A stretch of DNA of 64,000 nt, taken from contig NC_077227.1 in NCBI RefSeq assembly GCF_027887165.1, positions 80,927,430-80,991,429 on the forward strand, given 5' to 3'. A program made the translations under genes and the position numbers. Of this stretch, positions 1 through 12,188 are shown piece after piece (positions within the stretch are counted from its first letter, which is position 1; each line of letters begins with the position of its first letter). The notes beneath the pieces are model-generated. The model was not told the DNA's origin. It made no database searches and saw only the letters and a list, made by a program, of their open reading frames with translations. This DNA is from Monodelphis domestica (taxonomy: Eukaryota; Chordata; Mammalia; Didelphimorphia; Didelphidae).

Positions 1-85
1 GAAATGTCAGACTACTCCAATATATATGCAAAGAAACCCCAAATGGGGTCCCGAAGAGTTGGACATGACTGAAAAATGATTGATC
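1..85 (+). repeat. SINE with RTE/BovB-like tail (3' end)
   Basis: The window opens inside the tail: AAACCCCAAATGGGGTCCC and then AGAGTTGGACATGACTGAA. The same tail recurs at 17.1, 25.1, 45.8 and 48.6 kb. Confidence 0.7.
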
Positions 86-400
86 TATATAATCTCTTTG
101 AGCTCTGAAGTTTGATCCTGTAAACAAGTTCTTATTTGGACTCCTTTGTGTACCTTTGTCTTCTTGCTATTTTTCATCTTTTTACATAGGACTGAATCCC
201 TCATATTTGATCTCTGCAAAAATGTAATAGATTGTGCCCTTTGGATTCCATCCAGCTGGTTGGAAGGAAACAGCTCCTACTTGGATTGGGGAAAGGGAAA
301 TTCCATCCCTTAACCAAGTTCCAGGATTATGACAAGAACTGTTTGTTTCTCTTACAAATTAAGGAGGACAGTTATCATAAATGCAACAAAAAAGGTCTGT
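86..400. other. No recognised feature
   Basis: Non-coding on both strands; no repeat family recognised. Confidence 0.4.
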
Positions 401-645
401 AGAGATAGGCATTGTAGTGTATAGGGAGCTGACCTTGAAGCCAGGAAGACCTGGTCTGACTTCTGACACATGCTGGCTGTGTGGCATATATTCACTTAAA
501 CTTTCAGGGCCCCCCTGGAACTCTTGAAAGTCTATTAAGTTGTAAGGCAGTTTATAGATGGACTATATGCTCCATTTGTACTAGTGAAGGGAGTTTTCTC
601 ACTGGCAGTTCTCTACATCAATGAAATCATTGGTTCAGCCCCTCC
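400..645 (+). repeat. tRNA-derived marsupial SINE (MAR1-like)
   Basis: GCCAGGAAGACCTGGTCTGA and GCTGGCTGTGTGGC are the SINE body. The end TCTACATCAATGAAATCA is the characteristic 3' segment also seen at 4.85, 18.65, 33.37 and 43.47 kb. Confidence 0.65.
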
Positions 646-1345
646 TAAAAACAACGCAACAGGTAGTATAATACCTTAAAATGAGACAACTGCTGACACC
701 AAGCAAGCTTTGGTAGGCATTGAATGGACCTTATTCAGGCTTCTTAAAGGATAGCTCAGGGGATAGTCTACAAACCCAGATTCAGCTCATTCATTCATAT
801 CGAAAAGAAGAGGAAGTCTGGAATGAGGCCTCTTAGTCCAAGTGTATTCAACTTGAGTCAACCAGTCTCAACTCAAAATTGGACCATGAGAGGGCATGAG
901 ATACCAAGCACATAGTCAAGGATAATCCAGTTGGTACTAGAGGCTAATAAAAAGGGTGAATTTCCAGCCTCATTCATTTTTAACTAGCTGGTCTCTTGGA
1001 GGAATCATTGGAACTCTAAAGAGCTATCTGACTGAGGTGGACCAGCTCCCAAATCACCTCCATGGCATTTTGAGACTTCTTCCAGAAGGAACAATGATAC
1101 CACATCTCTTGGGTTTGTTCTGGCTTCCTAAAGTACTTCTATATGTAATCGTTTAAACTTGGAACCTACTAATTATGACTGTTGCTGCCCATGGATGGGA
1201 AAGGGATAAGTCCTTTCCTATCCACATAATTCCTGATGATAGACTTTATATATTCAGTTTCACAGCTCAGTAAGTGAGAAGTGAAGAGAATGGGTTTATG
1301 TTTTAATAGGTATTTATATATTGTCTGGAAAACTGGTATCTATAA
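646..1345. other. No recognised feature
   Basis: Short open frames only (up to 66 codons), with no recognisable protein. Confidence 0.4.
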
Positions 1346-1509
1346 AACCAGATTGGAGCCCGAATGGGAGAGCAGAAGGAGCATTTGACTTTGAGTCATG
1401 AAACCTGTGTTATACTCCCTGATGTGCCACAGTAAACTTTGGGGCACAGATGAATCATTTTACATCTCTGGGTCCAAGTTCTACCTTCTGTAAAATGAGG
1501 AATTTATAG

Positions 1510-2335
1510 CCAAGAATTTTACAACTAAGTTGCTAAAGTTCCAGTTGTTAGAAACAAAACAAGCAAACAAAAAAAAAATTCCTAAGTTCTAAACCATATG
1601 ATTGCTAAAGTGTACGCCAGTTCCAATGATCTGTGATTCTTTAAGGACAGTGCAAATTATAGGTACTTGCCACGTTTAGCAGGTATTTATATAGACTAAG
1701 AGCCATCTCATTCAATAGTGAGTTTCTTTGTATACAGATTTTTAGAGAGGGAAGGAGAGGAAGAGAAATGCTTAGAAAATGGAGATGAAGACACCTAGGC
1801 AGAAATAACAAAATTGTAGAATCTAGGGAAGAAATCACAGAACCAAAGAATTTTAGAGATAGAAGTCACAGGAGATTTGTCCTAGATGCAGTAACAGCTT
1901 GATCTATTTGAAGAAAAATACTGGGCTGAGAAGAGTTGCTACAACATTAGTGAGGAGCATCTCCTTTAGTGTCACCTGAATTAGATAAAGAAGAAACACA
2001 GGGAAGAGTTTGGCACCTCACTTGATCATTCTTTGTAAAAACAAACAAACGTAATACAGTTAATGGAAAGCTGGAAATTAATCCAGTGCAAGAACTTGAA
2101 GTACAAAAAGAGTTATTCAATAGAATAAGCACTAGAAAATTTTTGACTAGAAGGAAAGATTCTAGTATAAGCATAAAATATTGTAGGATTTGCTCAGAAA
2201 AAGAGAGAAGTGAGATAGTTAACTGGCTCCTGAATGATACAAAATTCTATGTTTCTTTAAATCTTACTCCAAATTATATTCATCTTTCTACATTTTAATT
2301 AGGTATATAAGTTATGTAGTTATCTTTTTAATGCT
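1510..2335. other. No clear feature
   Basis: Possible weak CORE-SINE traces near 1830-1880; otherwise nothing recognised. Preceded by a weak SINE trace at 1350-1510. Confidence 0.35.
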
Positions 2336-2339
2336 ATTT

Positions 2340-4480
2340 TTTCAATGAACAAAAATCAATTCTACCTCTCACTTGCCTCCATTTGGGAAAAAAGAAAGAA
2401 AATTAAAATTCTTATAACAAATATGTCATGTTATTTTGCTTGAGCAAAATAAATTCCCATATTGCCCATGTCCAAAAATTTCCGACTTATTCTGCATCTT
2501 AAAGCCATCACTTTTCTGTCAGGAGACAAATAGCAACCTATATCAACAGTCCTCTGGCTTTGTGATTGTTCATTGTCTTGATCAGAGTTTTTCAAAGTCT
2601 TTTGCTCTTACAGTGTTTTTGTATTTAAACTTCTGCTCAATTCACTGTAGCAGCTTATACATATATCCCCATGTTCCTTTAAACTCATCCCTTTTGTTAA
2701 TTTTTTGGCATAATATTTTGCATTTATATACATTATTTGTTCAACCATTCACCAACTGATGGGTACTCTTTTACTTTCAAGTTCTTTGTTACCACAAAAC
2801 AAGTGATAAATGTTTTTCTAGATATGAGTCTTTTATTTATATTTGAAAATTCTATTCAGCTGTGGTCTTTGCATCAGGAATAATAAAAAGCCCTCTATTA
2901 CTTGAAAAATTCATTTTTACCCCAAATAAGATTATATTCAATTTTCCTGAGTAACAGTTTCTTGATTATAAGCCTATATCTTTTCTCTTTTGGAATATCA
3001 TATTCCATTATTTATTTTTCTTTATATTTGTAAAATTATTTTCAATAGTTATTTACTCATACTTATTTTTCTTTAATTTAGAAACTCTGCATTTTGGCTA
3101 TGATGTTCTTAGGAGTTTTTATTTTAGAATTTCTTCCAGAAAGTTTCTAGTGAGTTCTTTATATTTTAGTTTTGCCTCTTTGGTCTGCTCACTTTTCATT
3201 TATGAATTTAAAAACCGGTATCCAGGCTAATTTTTGAATCATGTTTTTTAGTTAATTTGAAAGATGCTTAGATTATGGTTCCTTGACCTGTTTTTCTAGG
3301 TCAGCTTTTTTTTTTAATAGAAAACACTTTATATTTTATTCCATGGTTTTTTTTTAAGACTTTTGATTTCATTTCTGGTATTTCTTCTTGTCTCTTGGGG
3401 TTGCTGGTTTCTGTTTGGTCCATTTTAATTTTCAGGGAATATTACTTAGATAAAATTGTTAGCCTTTTATACTAAATCATTTATCCTTCTAGTTCTTTCC
3501 TCTAGGTTTCTTATTTCATCTAAAATATCTTTTCTTTTAATCTCTTGTTTTTTTCTAAGGAATTTGAATAGATGCTGTGATTGAATCATTGTTTTCATGG
3601 ACTCTGTTACATTTGTATTTGGAATTACATTCTTCCTCTAAACTATATTTCCCTGGATCTTTAAAATAGACATTTAAGTGGTGCTGTGCAGAGTACTAGA
3701 CATAGAATCTGAAAGATCTGAGTTCAAATTCAACCGCAGACACTCACCAACTGTGTGACCATGGGCAAGTCACTTTTCTTCTGTCTGCCTCAGTTTCCTC
3801 ACTTGCAAAATGGGGATAATAATAGCATTTACTTCATAGGGACCTTGTGGGATATAATGAGATAATATTTGTGAAGTTATTTGCAGACCCTAAAGTGGTA
3901 TATAAATGCTAGCTATTACTATTATTAAAATTTCTTTAAATTCAACATCTTTCATATTTCCAGCTTTAACCTCACTTGGTGCTTTTAGGGCCAGGTTATG
4001 ATTGCTTCTGCATACTTGGGTATAATGGCATGCCTTTTTTTGGCCCTGATTTGGATTGTCTAGAGTTTTGTCACTGGTATTCCCTTTCATTAGTGTCTAC
4101 TATACATAAAGTGATGGCTGATTTCTTGTATCTATATTCTGTTATCTCTTAATGAAAATCTAACTTTTTTTTCCCTAAACATCTGACTCAATCACAGTCT
4201 AGCTCAGTAAAGTACAGATATCCTTCAAGAAGTTAAAACATTATTTCCAGGTTAGTATTTTTGTTTCCCTTTAGTTCTTCCACAGATGTCTATTTGTTAT
4301 CATTTTATTAGTTTGAAGGATATAGGGTAAAACCTAGAGTTCTTTGAATTTTCACTTTTCTTTTTAATGATTTGGAACATTTCTTCCCCTCTCTCTGTGA
4401 GGTTGTTGATGGTTTTTGTTTGCTCTTTTGAAAATGTTCATATACTTTGACCATTTATTCCTAGGTAAATGACTCTTATC
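2340..4480 (-). mobile_element. Old antisense LINE-1-related sequence, split by a SINE
   Basis: The 2430-2830 stretch resembles the antisense 3' region of marsupial LINE-1 (TTTTCTGTCAGGAGACAAAT; ACCATTCACCAACTGATGGG). AT/T-rich sequence continues to about 4480 and probably belongs with it, but no ORF remains. A SINE lies at 3672-3925. Confidence 0.5.
3672..3925 (+). repeat. tRNA-derived SINE (MAR1-like), near full length
   Basis: Reads GATCTGAGTTCAAATTCAAC, TGTGTGACCATGGGCAAGTC, TGCCTCAGTTTCCTCAC and the end AAATGCTAGCTATTACTATT, the full family structure. Confidence 0.8.
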
Positions 4481-4689
4481 TTTTATTTACATCCTGCCTA
4501 ACTAAAAGCCCCTAATATACTATCATGCCAATTGCTGCCACCATAGTTCCCTCTCCACAATTTACCAAGACTCTCAAGTCAATGGAAGATCATAGCCTCC
4601 AAGGACAATTCCTTTGTTACTCTCTAGTGATTTCAAAGCTTCAGGAAAATAAAATTCACTTTCTCAAAAAGAGATGGGACCAGGGCAGC

Positions 4690-4860
4690 AAATTATGGCT
4701 GCTGAAGATCTTTGAGACCCAGAATCAGGAAGACCTGGGTTCTGACTCTGACACATTCTGGCTATCTGACCTGAGGGAAGTCAATACATTGCTATTCTTT
4801 ATTGTTAGAGGGAATGTTCCTGCCTTGAGTGCCCCATATCAATGAAACCTCAGGCCTTTG
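4690..4860 (+). repeat. tRNA-derived SINE, partial
   Basis: AATCAGGAAGACCTGGGTTC and the ending CATATCAATGAAACC. The 106-codon ORF here (4525-4845) is a by-product. Confidence 0.6.
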
Positions 4861-5059
4861 CCAAAAACAAAACTCAATATGAAAACAGCATTATTTAGCA
4901 ATCACCAGTCCTAGATGTGCTTCCCTCGTAAACAATTCAGATCTGGAGATAATTCAAATTAAAAAAAAAAAACAAACAAACAGAAAACCTAACCAGGTCT
5001 CCAGGTCCAAGATAATCATCATGTCCCTTCTAATCACAAAGAATATCAATAGTACACAT

Positions 5060-5475
5060 TTATGGGAGGTATAAGCAGGAGCCAATAAATCCTGATTCTG
5101 TTTTATGCTACTTGAGAAGCACTGGCTCCAGGTTCAAACTCCATCTCAAACATTTAATGTTTGTATGACTTTGGGCAAGTCATTTAACTTCCTTAGGTTT
5201 CAATTTCTTTATTTTAAAATGGGGCGTTTGACTTCTGAAGTCCCTTCAAGCTCTAAGATCCTGCAATCCTGTCAAATCACATGACTTTGGACGAGCCATT
5301 TAACCTGTGGGCTTGTCAGTTGTATGACCTTAGACAAGTCAAACACTCAGAGCTTCCATTTTTTAATCTATAAAATGGGGATATTTATATCTAGCTGAAA
5401 TTACTGTGAGGATCAGATGAGATAAAGTCTCTTAGTTCCCCTGTGCCTGTAGAGTGCTTTTTATAGACATTTTAG
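5060..5475 (+). repeat. Two SINE bodies in tandem
   Basis: Two bodies follow each other: one with GACTTTGGGCAAGTCATTTA, the next with GACCTTAGACAAGTC and TATAAAATGGGGATATTTAT. Confidence 0.6.
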
Positions 5476-5477
5476 AA

Positions 5478-5915
5478 ATGCCATGTGCAGGAGCAGAACC
5501 AGGAGAACCTTATACACAGAGACTGATACACTGTGGCACAATCAAATGTAACGGACTTCTCTACTAGTAGCAATGCAATGATCTAGGACAATCCTGAGGG
5601 ATTTATAAGAAAGAAAACTCTCCACATCCAGAGGAAGAACTGTGGGAGTAGAAACACAGAAGAAAAACATTTGCCTGATCACGTGGGTTGATGGGGATAT
5701 GATTGGGGATGTAGATTCTAAATGATCACCCTCATGCAAATATTAATAATATGGAAATGCATCTTGATCAATGACACATGTAAAACCCAATGAAATTGCA
5801 CATTGGTTATGGGAGGGGGTTTGGAGGAGGGGAGGGAAAGAACATGAATCATGTAACCATGGAAAAATATTCTAAATTAATTCATTAAATCAATAAACTT
5901 AAAAAAAAAAAGAAA
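5478..5915 (+). mobile_element. LINE-1 3' end with poly(A)
   Basis: GCAGAACCAGGAGAACCTTA is the conserved end of LINE-1 ORF2 (amino-acid text SRTRRTL). A purine-rich 3' UTR and an A-tract at about 5901-5911 follow. 5' truncated. Confidence 0.75.
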
Positions 5916-5948
5916 TGTTATGTGCAGCTAGTCCAAGGACAAAGAAAA

Positions 5949-5949
<1 letters not shown>

Positions 5950-5983
<34 letters not shown>
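5950..5983 (+). repeat. (TG)n microsatellite
   Basis: About 33 bp of uninterrupted TG. Confidence 0.95.
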
Positions 5984-5984
<1 letters not shown>

Positions 5985-6460
5985 CATTTGGAATGACAAC
6001 ACTGAAGAAATAAATTGGGGCTTCTAACTACTTTGTCAAGAGAGATTTATTATCCATTCATGGTTTAGGAGACTTAAAGCCCTCATTGCTGGAGGGATCT
6101 TTCCAAAATTGTATTCCATGTTTATTAGGGACAAGAACTAGTTGTCAATATCACTCCTTCCCAAAAGCACAAACTCATACATGTTAATAAAGGCTCACCC
6201 ATGAAGACTGATTTGTTGAGAGTGGGGGTTCCACTGCTCGGGTAAATACTTGGAGCTTATCATCATTTCCCATGTACTAAATTGTTGAGAAATTGTCATC
6301 TCTAAGTGTAAAGGGAGCATCCCACCCTGACAAAATCACAGAATCCTGTAAAGACTGATGGAAAGGATGAAAAAACAAAACAATTTCTTCCTGTGGCTCA
6401 TTTCTGTTCATTGGAAGGGAGTAGGACATGCAAAAGTAAGTAATATATGAATCATTCCCA
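5984..6460. other. No recognised feature
   Basis: No coding potential or repeat recognised. Confidence 0.4.
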
Positions 6461-6800
6461 TATAAGTGAGAAAATTGAGACAGATAATGAATGACCTTCC
6501 CATAGTCACACAGCTAGTGGCTGAGGCTTATGTGTTATCCTAATGTTTGGAAAAGAGGCAGGGAAATTTCTTCTTCAGTTTTGACATTTATTTTATTTTA
6601 TTTTAAGTGCATAAAATGTAGTTAACTATGTCAGAGATTGTGCTCCACTGGAAATCTTTGAACCATGGAATGTTAGAGATGAAGGGGGCCACTTAATCCA
6701 AACCGTTCATTTTGTAGATGAGAAAACAGGTCCAGAGAGATGAATTAATAACTAGAATCCAGATTCCCTGGCTCTTGATAATCTACAGTGCCTAATTCCT
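6460..6800 (-). repeat. CORE-SINE/MIR-type fragments
   Basis: Two pieces: CATAGTCACACAGCTAGTGG (6470-6560) and GAATGTTAGAGATGAAGG with TTGTAGATGAGAAAACAGG (6660-6800). Confidence 0.6.
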
Positions 6801-7092
6801 TTTACTGAGTGTCCCATCCCCATCTCCACACCCCACTCCAAAGCTAACCCAGTTCCTGCCAGTTCTTGTCACTGAAAAACAGGAAATCAACTTTGCCATA
6901 AGTAATTTCAAGTTTGTATTATGTTACCAACAGTTAAAGTCATCCTAGTATATTTTCAATTGAACTTATAAAATTTCAACAGAGATTCATACAGGGAATT
7001 TTAAATTTCTGCATATCTATACCTGATTATTATATTTGGTCACATCGTTCTTTTATTATGCTTTTAATTTAAACTATCAGTAAAAAAATCTA

Positions 7093-7210
7093 GAGGTGGC
7101 TTAGTGGAGAGTATAGTGATCTGGTCTCAAAGCCCAGAAGTTCTAGGTTCAAATCTTGCCTCTGACATATGCAGGTTCTATGATCCTGGGCAAGTCACAT
7201 AACCTGTGTT
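7093..7210 (+). repeat. tRNA-derived SINE, partial
   Basis: GGTGGCTTAGTGGAGAGTAT followed by TGATCCTGGGCAAGTCAC. Confidence 0.65.
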
Positions 7211-7212
7211 TA

Positions 7213-7405
7213 TTTTTTTAAAAATACTTACCTTCTGTCTTGAATTCAATACAAAGTATGAATTCTAAGGCAGAGGAGTGGTAAGAGCTAGACAATGAGG
7301 GTTAAGTGACTTGCCCAGTCATGTAGCTAGGAAGTTTATGCAGTCAAATTTGAACCCAGGACTTCCCATCTTCAGGCCTGATGCTCTATGCACTGTGCTA
7401 CCTGT
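7213..7405 (-). repeat. tRNA-derived SINE (SINE1/WSINE-like)
   Basis: ACTTACCTTCTGTCTTGAAT, TTAAGTGACTTGCCCAG and TTTGAACCCAGGACTTCCC are the reversed element. The same family recurs at 10.2, 12.4, 14.4, 34.5 and 36.0 kb. Confidence 0.75.
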
Positions 7406-8120
7406 GTGTTCTAAGCAACTGTCTGAGACTGTAAGGTGTAGAGGAAGTATTCTGACTTAGGTGGGTAAATGGAATTTTCCTCACCCAGAAGTTCACTATG
7501 CCAAGGAAAACACAGACCTAGTTCCTATCCCCAATAAAGTTAGAAATCAACAGAAAGAAGATTTTCCAATTATTTACCAAAAAATCAATAACTTACTCAA
7601 AGTTATGCAGTAACCAGTGACAAAGTGAATTGGCATCTCAATCACCTAATGTTTCTTCCTTTAGCAGTTCTTTATTACTAGAAGAAGACTATTAATCTAT
7701 TAATTATGTGTATATTTAATTATTATTATATGTGTATTTCCAGGAGAGACACAAAGGCAGGAAGGTGAATTGTAAGATGATTAACTTGGGATTTCCTTTC
7801 CAGGTTTCGTGTGTGAGAATCAAGCATCTTTCATCTAGGGGAAGATGAGTCAATGCAGCTCTTACGGAAAGAGGATGTAAAGGCATGAGCAGACTGACAG
7901 CTTTGTACCCCCAGATTTGAGGAGGTGGGAGTGAGAGAGAAATAATTAAGGAAAGGCTAAGATGTAGCTCCCTCCTCAGGATAGATTCCCTCACCTCATG
8001 CTTCACAGAAATTGAGACCCTTTGGCATGAGTTCCAGCATGTTTCCACAGCTTTACCCCAACCTAGTATCTTTTTTATTTTATTTTCCAGTGAGGGGAAT
8101 GGGAGAGTTGAAGTAGATTT
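7406..8120. other. No recognised feature
   Basis: The longest frame (110 codons, minus strand, 7716-8048) resembles nothing known to me. Confidence 0.35.
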
Positions 8121-8124
8121 CTGT

Positions 8125-8290
8125 TCATTAAAAATTAAATTTTTATTTTTATTTTTAAATTTTATTTACATGATTACATGATTCTTGTTGTCTCCCTTCC
8201 CTCTTCCCTCCCCCCTCCTGGAGTAGACAAGCAATTTCACTGGGTTATACATGTATAATCACTCAAAACCTATAAAAATTAAATATAATA
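8125..8290 (-). mobile_element. LINE-1 3' UTR fragment, antisense
   Basis: Ends with the family text GGGTTATACATGTATAATCA and ACTCAAAACC, preceded by a T-rich start. Confidence 0.6.
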
Positions 8291-9180
8291 ATAATGAGTA
8301 CATATTCTTTTCCTTTCTGGTCCAGTGCTTCCTTTGTTGTTCCTTTAAAGCTTCTGACTAGGGAGGGAGCCCCCTTCAATTCCTTTCTCCAGATGTAGCC
8401 CACCCAAGCCTAAATTCAGAGGCAAGGGATCATATTATGGCTCTAGGGAGAAAGCAGTCACTCATTTAAACCCTCAAAGACCAAGGTCATGGCTTTTCCC
8501 AGTGCCTGAAGTGGGAGAAGGTTATAGGGCACTGATGCTCAGCCCTTCTTTAGATGCCTTCAGTCAAACTTCTGGGCCAATAACAGATCTCTGGTAGCCT
8601 TTTCTCTGATTCTTGTTGAGTGCCCATCCAGCTGCCTGACTCCAACCAACTTCGCACAGTCAACTTCAGTCCTGTCCTCAGATCGAGTTATGGAGGGCAT
8701 CGCCATGGTAAATACGGGCAAGAGTTGGGAAATTGCCTTCCAATCTCCACCTTTGGTACATATAGTGTGGGTTGGCATTTCCAGTCTTGTGTCCTTTCCA
8801 TACCCACTTTTAAAATAATAGTATTTATAATATCTCAATTATTTCATCTACAAATAGAAACTTCCATGAAAGTCCTCTTTGATGTCACCTTGTGCCCTGG
8901 GTTGTATTTGTTTTGTTTTATTGCTGCCTTTTGCTTCATGTGAGTCAATCCCCAATGTATGCTCCCCACCTTGCCCCTCCCATTGAACCTCAGGAGTGGC
9001 CATTTCTGACAGTATATACATTTCCCCTCTGCATCCCTCTATCTTTACTGGGAAGAGGAATCTGAATGTTTTATCATGCAGCCTCTAGGACTAAGACTAA
9101 TCATTACTCTTCATCTGGATTTTGCTAACTATATAGTTTTATTTTAGTCATATTTTTCATCATTATGCATAGTGTTCTCA
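8291..9180. other. No recognised feature
   Basis: Overlapping frames of 92 (minus) and 107 (plus) codons at 8560-8943 match nothing known to me. Confidence 0.35.
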
Positions 9181-9184
9181 TAGG

Positions 9185-9365
9185 ATCACAGATTTAGAAG
9201 TGATTTTAGACACTGTCCAGACCCATTCCCTCCTTTTTTTACAGATGAAGAAGCTAAGGCACAGAGTTGAAGGATTTGCCCAGAATCACACAGTTTGTAT
9301 CAGCTGAGATTTGACCCCACATCTTTCTGACTCCAAGACCAATGCCACATCCATTCCATTGTATT
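9185..9365 (-). repeat. CORE-SINE/MIR-type repeat
   Basis: TTACAGATGAAGAAGCTAAG and CCCAGAATCACACAG. Confidence 0.7.
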
Positions 9366-9880
9366 TCCTTCTCTCTCTCTAACTTATCCAGAACATTTCC
9401 CCCCTTTCACTTCTCCTTCCTTGATCTAATCTGGAACCTCCAACCGGCAGCTTCTGTAGTGAGTCCAGCTGGCAGAGGGAGAGAATAAAAAAGAACTAAA
9501 TCTTTGCAGTAAACCTGAAACATGATCTTACCTCACTTCCCCACCAGCTGCGATGACCTCATCCTCAGGCTTCCCTGGTGGCCTGGGGTCCTGGCTCTTG
9601 GGGCTGCAAGTGGAGAGCAAAAGGCAGCCGCTGACCCATAACTGAGCATCAGCTACGGGCACGGAGGAGATCTTGAGTTTCTTTATCATTATTGTCAATT
9701 ATTCTGATATGAAAGATTCTCCCAAAACCACAAGCTGTAATCCCCTCGAATAATAGGTACCATAAGAATGTAACTAGAAATGGGACTTCCAGATGAGGCC
9801 CCATTACTCTCCCAAAGGTTAGTGCCTTTGGGTGGGGATGGCTTGGCAGGGGCAGGGTCTCACTGGCTGTGGATAAATAG
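9366..9880. other. No recognised feature
   Basis: GC-richer patch at 9540-9660 of unknown origin. Exon 9 of the P450 duplicate would be expected on this side but was not seen. Confidence 0.35.
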
Positions 9881-9884
9881 GATC

Positions 9885-10180
9885 ATAGTAGAAACTCTTG
9901 GGATACCCTTTAGAGTCACTTGTCCTAAATGAGGCTCACAATTACCAGATACCATAAAGTTTTGTAGTAAGACTTTGAGTGACCAGTGCCTAGTGATGCC
10001 TTCACACTGGGTCACCAAAAGATGATATGCATGGTTTTCATTTGCTAATATATCCTCCTGGAATAAATTTAGAAACTGGAACCCAAGGGAAATAGCTCTA
10101 GGATGAGGGACTCTTCTAGGAAAGTTTTTATGATCTTGGGGGCTTTGGTATTAGATCTGGAGGGATAACACAGGGGCCAT
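9885..10180 (-). pseudogene. Intron 8 relic of the duplicate
   Basis: Short blocks such as ACCCTTTAGAGTCACTTGTC and AGTGCCTAGTGATG resemble 39690-39815 of the intact intron 8 (CCCTTCAGACTCACCTGTC, AGTGCCTAAGCAATG), in the same order and at a similar distance from exon 8. Confidence 0.6.
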
Positions 10181-10194
10181 CTGTCTCTTCGCTG

Positions 10195-10388
10195 ACTTTA
10201 TTTATGCATTTATTTAAACCTTTACCTTCTGTCTTAGTATCAATTCTAAGACAGAGGAGTAGCAATCAGGGCTATGTGACTTGCACAGGGTCACACAGCT
10301 AGGAAGTATCTGAGACCAGATTTGAATTCAGTTCTTCCTGACTCCAGGTCTGACACTATCTACTGAGCTACCTAGCTACCTCTCCATC
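10195..10388 (-). repeat. tRNA-derived SINE (SINE1/WSINE-like)
   Basis: CCTTTACCTTCTGTCTTAGT, TCACACAGCTAGGAAGTATC and GAGCTACCTAGCTACC. It is absent from the matching place in intact intron 8, so it post-dates the duplication. Confidence 0.8.
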
Positions 10389-10544
10389 GCTGACTTTAAC
10401 AAACTGAGATAAGTCCCCCAAATCTCATTGATTCAGTTGAATGTTGAACAGATATTACTGAACTTCAACTCTCAGGTCTGGTGTTCCATCAGTTGGTGGA
10501 TGGCCCATATCCCAAGTGACACTGGAAAGTTAATAAACCTGAAC

Positions 10545-10715
10545 TTTCCTTACTTCTAGGATTTAGAGCTCAAAAATCTTAAAGATCATCTATCTAGTCC
10601 AATTCTCTCCTTTGACAAAAAAAGGATACTAAAACCCAAAGTCAAAAGAATTTGCCTAAATTTACATGGAGAATTTGTAGCAGCTCTGAGGTTTGAACTC
10701 GGGTTTTCCAAGATA
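10545..10715. repeat. CORE-SINE-like copy shared by both P450 introns
   Basis: A MIR/CORE-like block (AAGATCATCTATCTAGTCCA, then a run ending in GGTTTGAACTCGGGTTTTCC) sits just beyond pseudo-exon 8. A matching copy lies at 40150-40310 next to intact exon 8, so it was inserted before the gene duplication. Confidence 0.6.
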
Positions 10716-10749
10716 GATAGATGTACAAATTTATATAAACTTGTCTTAT

Positions 10750-10890
10750 CTGTTGAAAAAAGCATGAAATAATTCATTTTCTTGGAGTTGCTACTTTCAT
10801 CCAGAATTCTGTGTGGGTCAAATGGTCCACATGGGGAATTCTTCCTTGTCCCTAAGAACAGAACAAAAGTAAGGGCATTATGGTTATGCC
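10750..10890 (-). pseudogene. CYP2C-like pseudogene: Pseudo-exon 8
   Basis: Aligned by eye to intact exon 8, it is similar along its whole length; minus-strand pieces such as FDPHRILDESSNSKK mirror [15 protein letters not shown]. The correct frame begins GITIMPLLLFCS and then meets a stop; a two-base loss and a one-base gain also break the frame. The acceptor survives (TTTCAG|GGC), but the donor position reads ACAG|AT, so splicing is lost on the 3' side. Confidence 0.88.
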
Positions 10891-11470
10891 CTGAAATTAA
10901 TAGATTCAGAAAAATTGAATTAAAAGAATACCAAATATTAGATCTAGAAGGTACCTTACATACTGAGTGTTCAGTTTTCTTCAACGATTTAGATCCACCC
11001 TTAGATCCTTTATTCTCTCCCTCTCCCTTCAAACCTCAGTAAGTAGTCATCTAATCCAATCTCTTTTTAATTTAATTTTTGTTTTCACATCTTAAATTTT
11101 TTAAATTAAATTTTATTTTTAATCAACAAAAATTCACATTCTCTCCCTTCTCTTTTCCAATCATTGAGAAATAAAAAAGATTTTTAAAAAATACCTTGTT
11201 ACAAACATGTATAGTTGAGGGAAAAAAAATTCTACCCCATTGGCCATATAAAAGCAAAATATGGCTCAATCTGCACTCTGAGTCCATCACCTCTCTGTCA
11301 GGAGGTGGGTAACATATTTATTTATGCATCCTCTAGAAACATGATTGGTCATTTCTCAACCCCCTAATTTTGTAAATAAGGAAACTCTAGTCCAGCACCG
11401 GCGGAGGCTAAGTTAGAAATAGAACCAGGACCAGACCTGCTGACTCTCAGGTACATCACAGGTTTTTGCA
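10891..11470 (-). pseudogene. Intron 7 relic, split by a LINE-1 tail
   Basis: Both sides match intact intron 7: TTCTCCCTCTCCC occurs here (about 11014) and at about 40587, and GCGGAGGCTAAG to GCTGACTCTCAGG corresponds to 40630-40680. A LINE-1 3' piece (about 11060-11365) present only in this copy separates them, so it arrived after the duplication. Confidence 0.6.
11060..11365 (-). mobile_element. LINE-1 3' UTR, antisense, in the pseudogene intron
   Basis: TTGTTACAAACATGTATAGT, CTCTGAGTCCATCACCTC and GTCAGGAGGTGGGTAACAT are classic marsupial LINE-1 3' text in reverse. Strongly 5' truncated. Confidence 0.8.
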
Positions 11471-11499
11471 CCATCCCCTGACAGCCCTTGAACAAATGT

Positions 11500-11715
11500 T
11501 TTCTATTGCTTTAAAGCTCTACCAGCCCAATGCAGTCAGGTGGGGGGGGTTTACACTGATGGGTGGTAGAGTTGGCAGCATGATGGTGCAGAAACAAAGA
11601 GTCGGGTAATGCAGCTTTGGATTGCAGTAGGATTGGAGCTGTGGGTGAGACTAGATCTGGAAAGAACATTTCATGAGCTATTGCTTTAGTCCAGGTGAGA
11701 GGCACTGAGGGAATG
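11500..11715. repeat. Possible old interspersed repeat
   Basis: TGGATTGCAGTAGGATTGGA and GCTTTAGTCCAGGTGAGAGG loosely resemble the repeat at 45.97-46.55 kb. Confidence 0.35.
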
Positions 11716-11884
11716 AACTAAGGGGGTGTCTTTCTGGGTAGAGATAGATGCAGAGCTAAGAGTAATAGCAGACATCTCTTACCATCTCCTTTTCTGGGAG
11801 TTTTGTGCTCATGTCCATTGTATAAGCGATCATTTCTGCCAGTGAGACAGTAAATTCCAGGCAGATTTGCTTTCAACTTTATCA

Positions 11885-12060
11885 AGTACTTTGACATCTG
11901 TTTCCTCGATTCAGCTTCACAATGGCCCTAGAAGGAAAGGTAGGAAGGACATTATAGCTTCATTTTACAGATGAGGCAACTAAAACCCCCCTCTTGGCCA
12001 GTTAATGTCAGGGGCAGGATTTGAACCCAGTGTTCTGATACCTAAACCTATAGGTTACTT
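11885..12060 (-). repeat. CORE-SINE/MIR-type repeat
   Basis: CATTTTACAGATGAGGCAAC and GGATTTGAACCCAG. Confidence 0.7.
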
Positions 12061-12164
12061 CTCTAAGCTAAAAACATGGTAAGATTTTCCTTCACCATTC
12101 CTATTCCTCTCTTGAAAAGTAAGGGGTCACCTAAAATTTTCAATGAAAAGAACTTACTCTAGCA

Positions 12165-12188
12165 AGAATAGAATAGAATAGAATAGAA
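12165..12188 (+). repeat. (GAATA)n microsatellite
   Basis: Four to five copies of AGAAT. Confidence 0.9.

Noticed and set aside
4525-4845. 106-codon plus-strand frame
   Set aside because: Its second half is SINE sequence.
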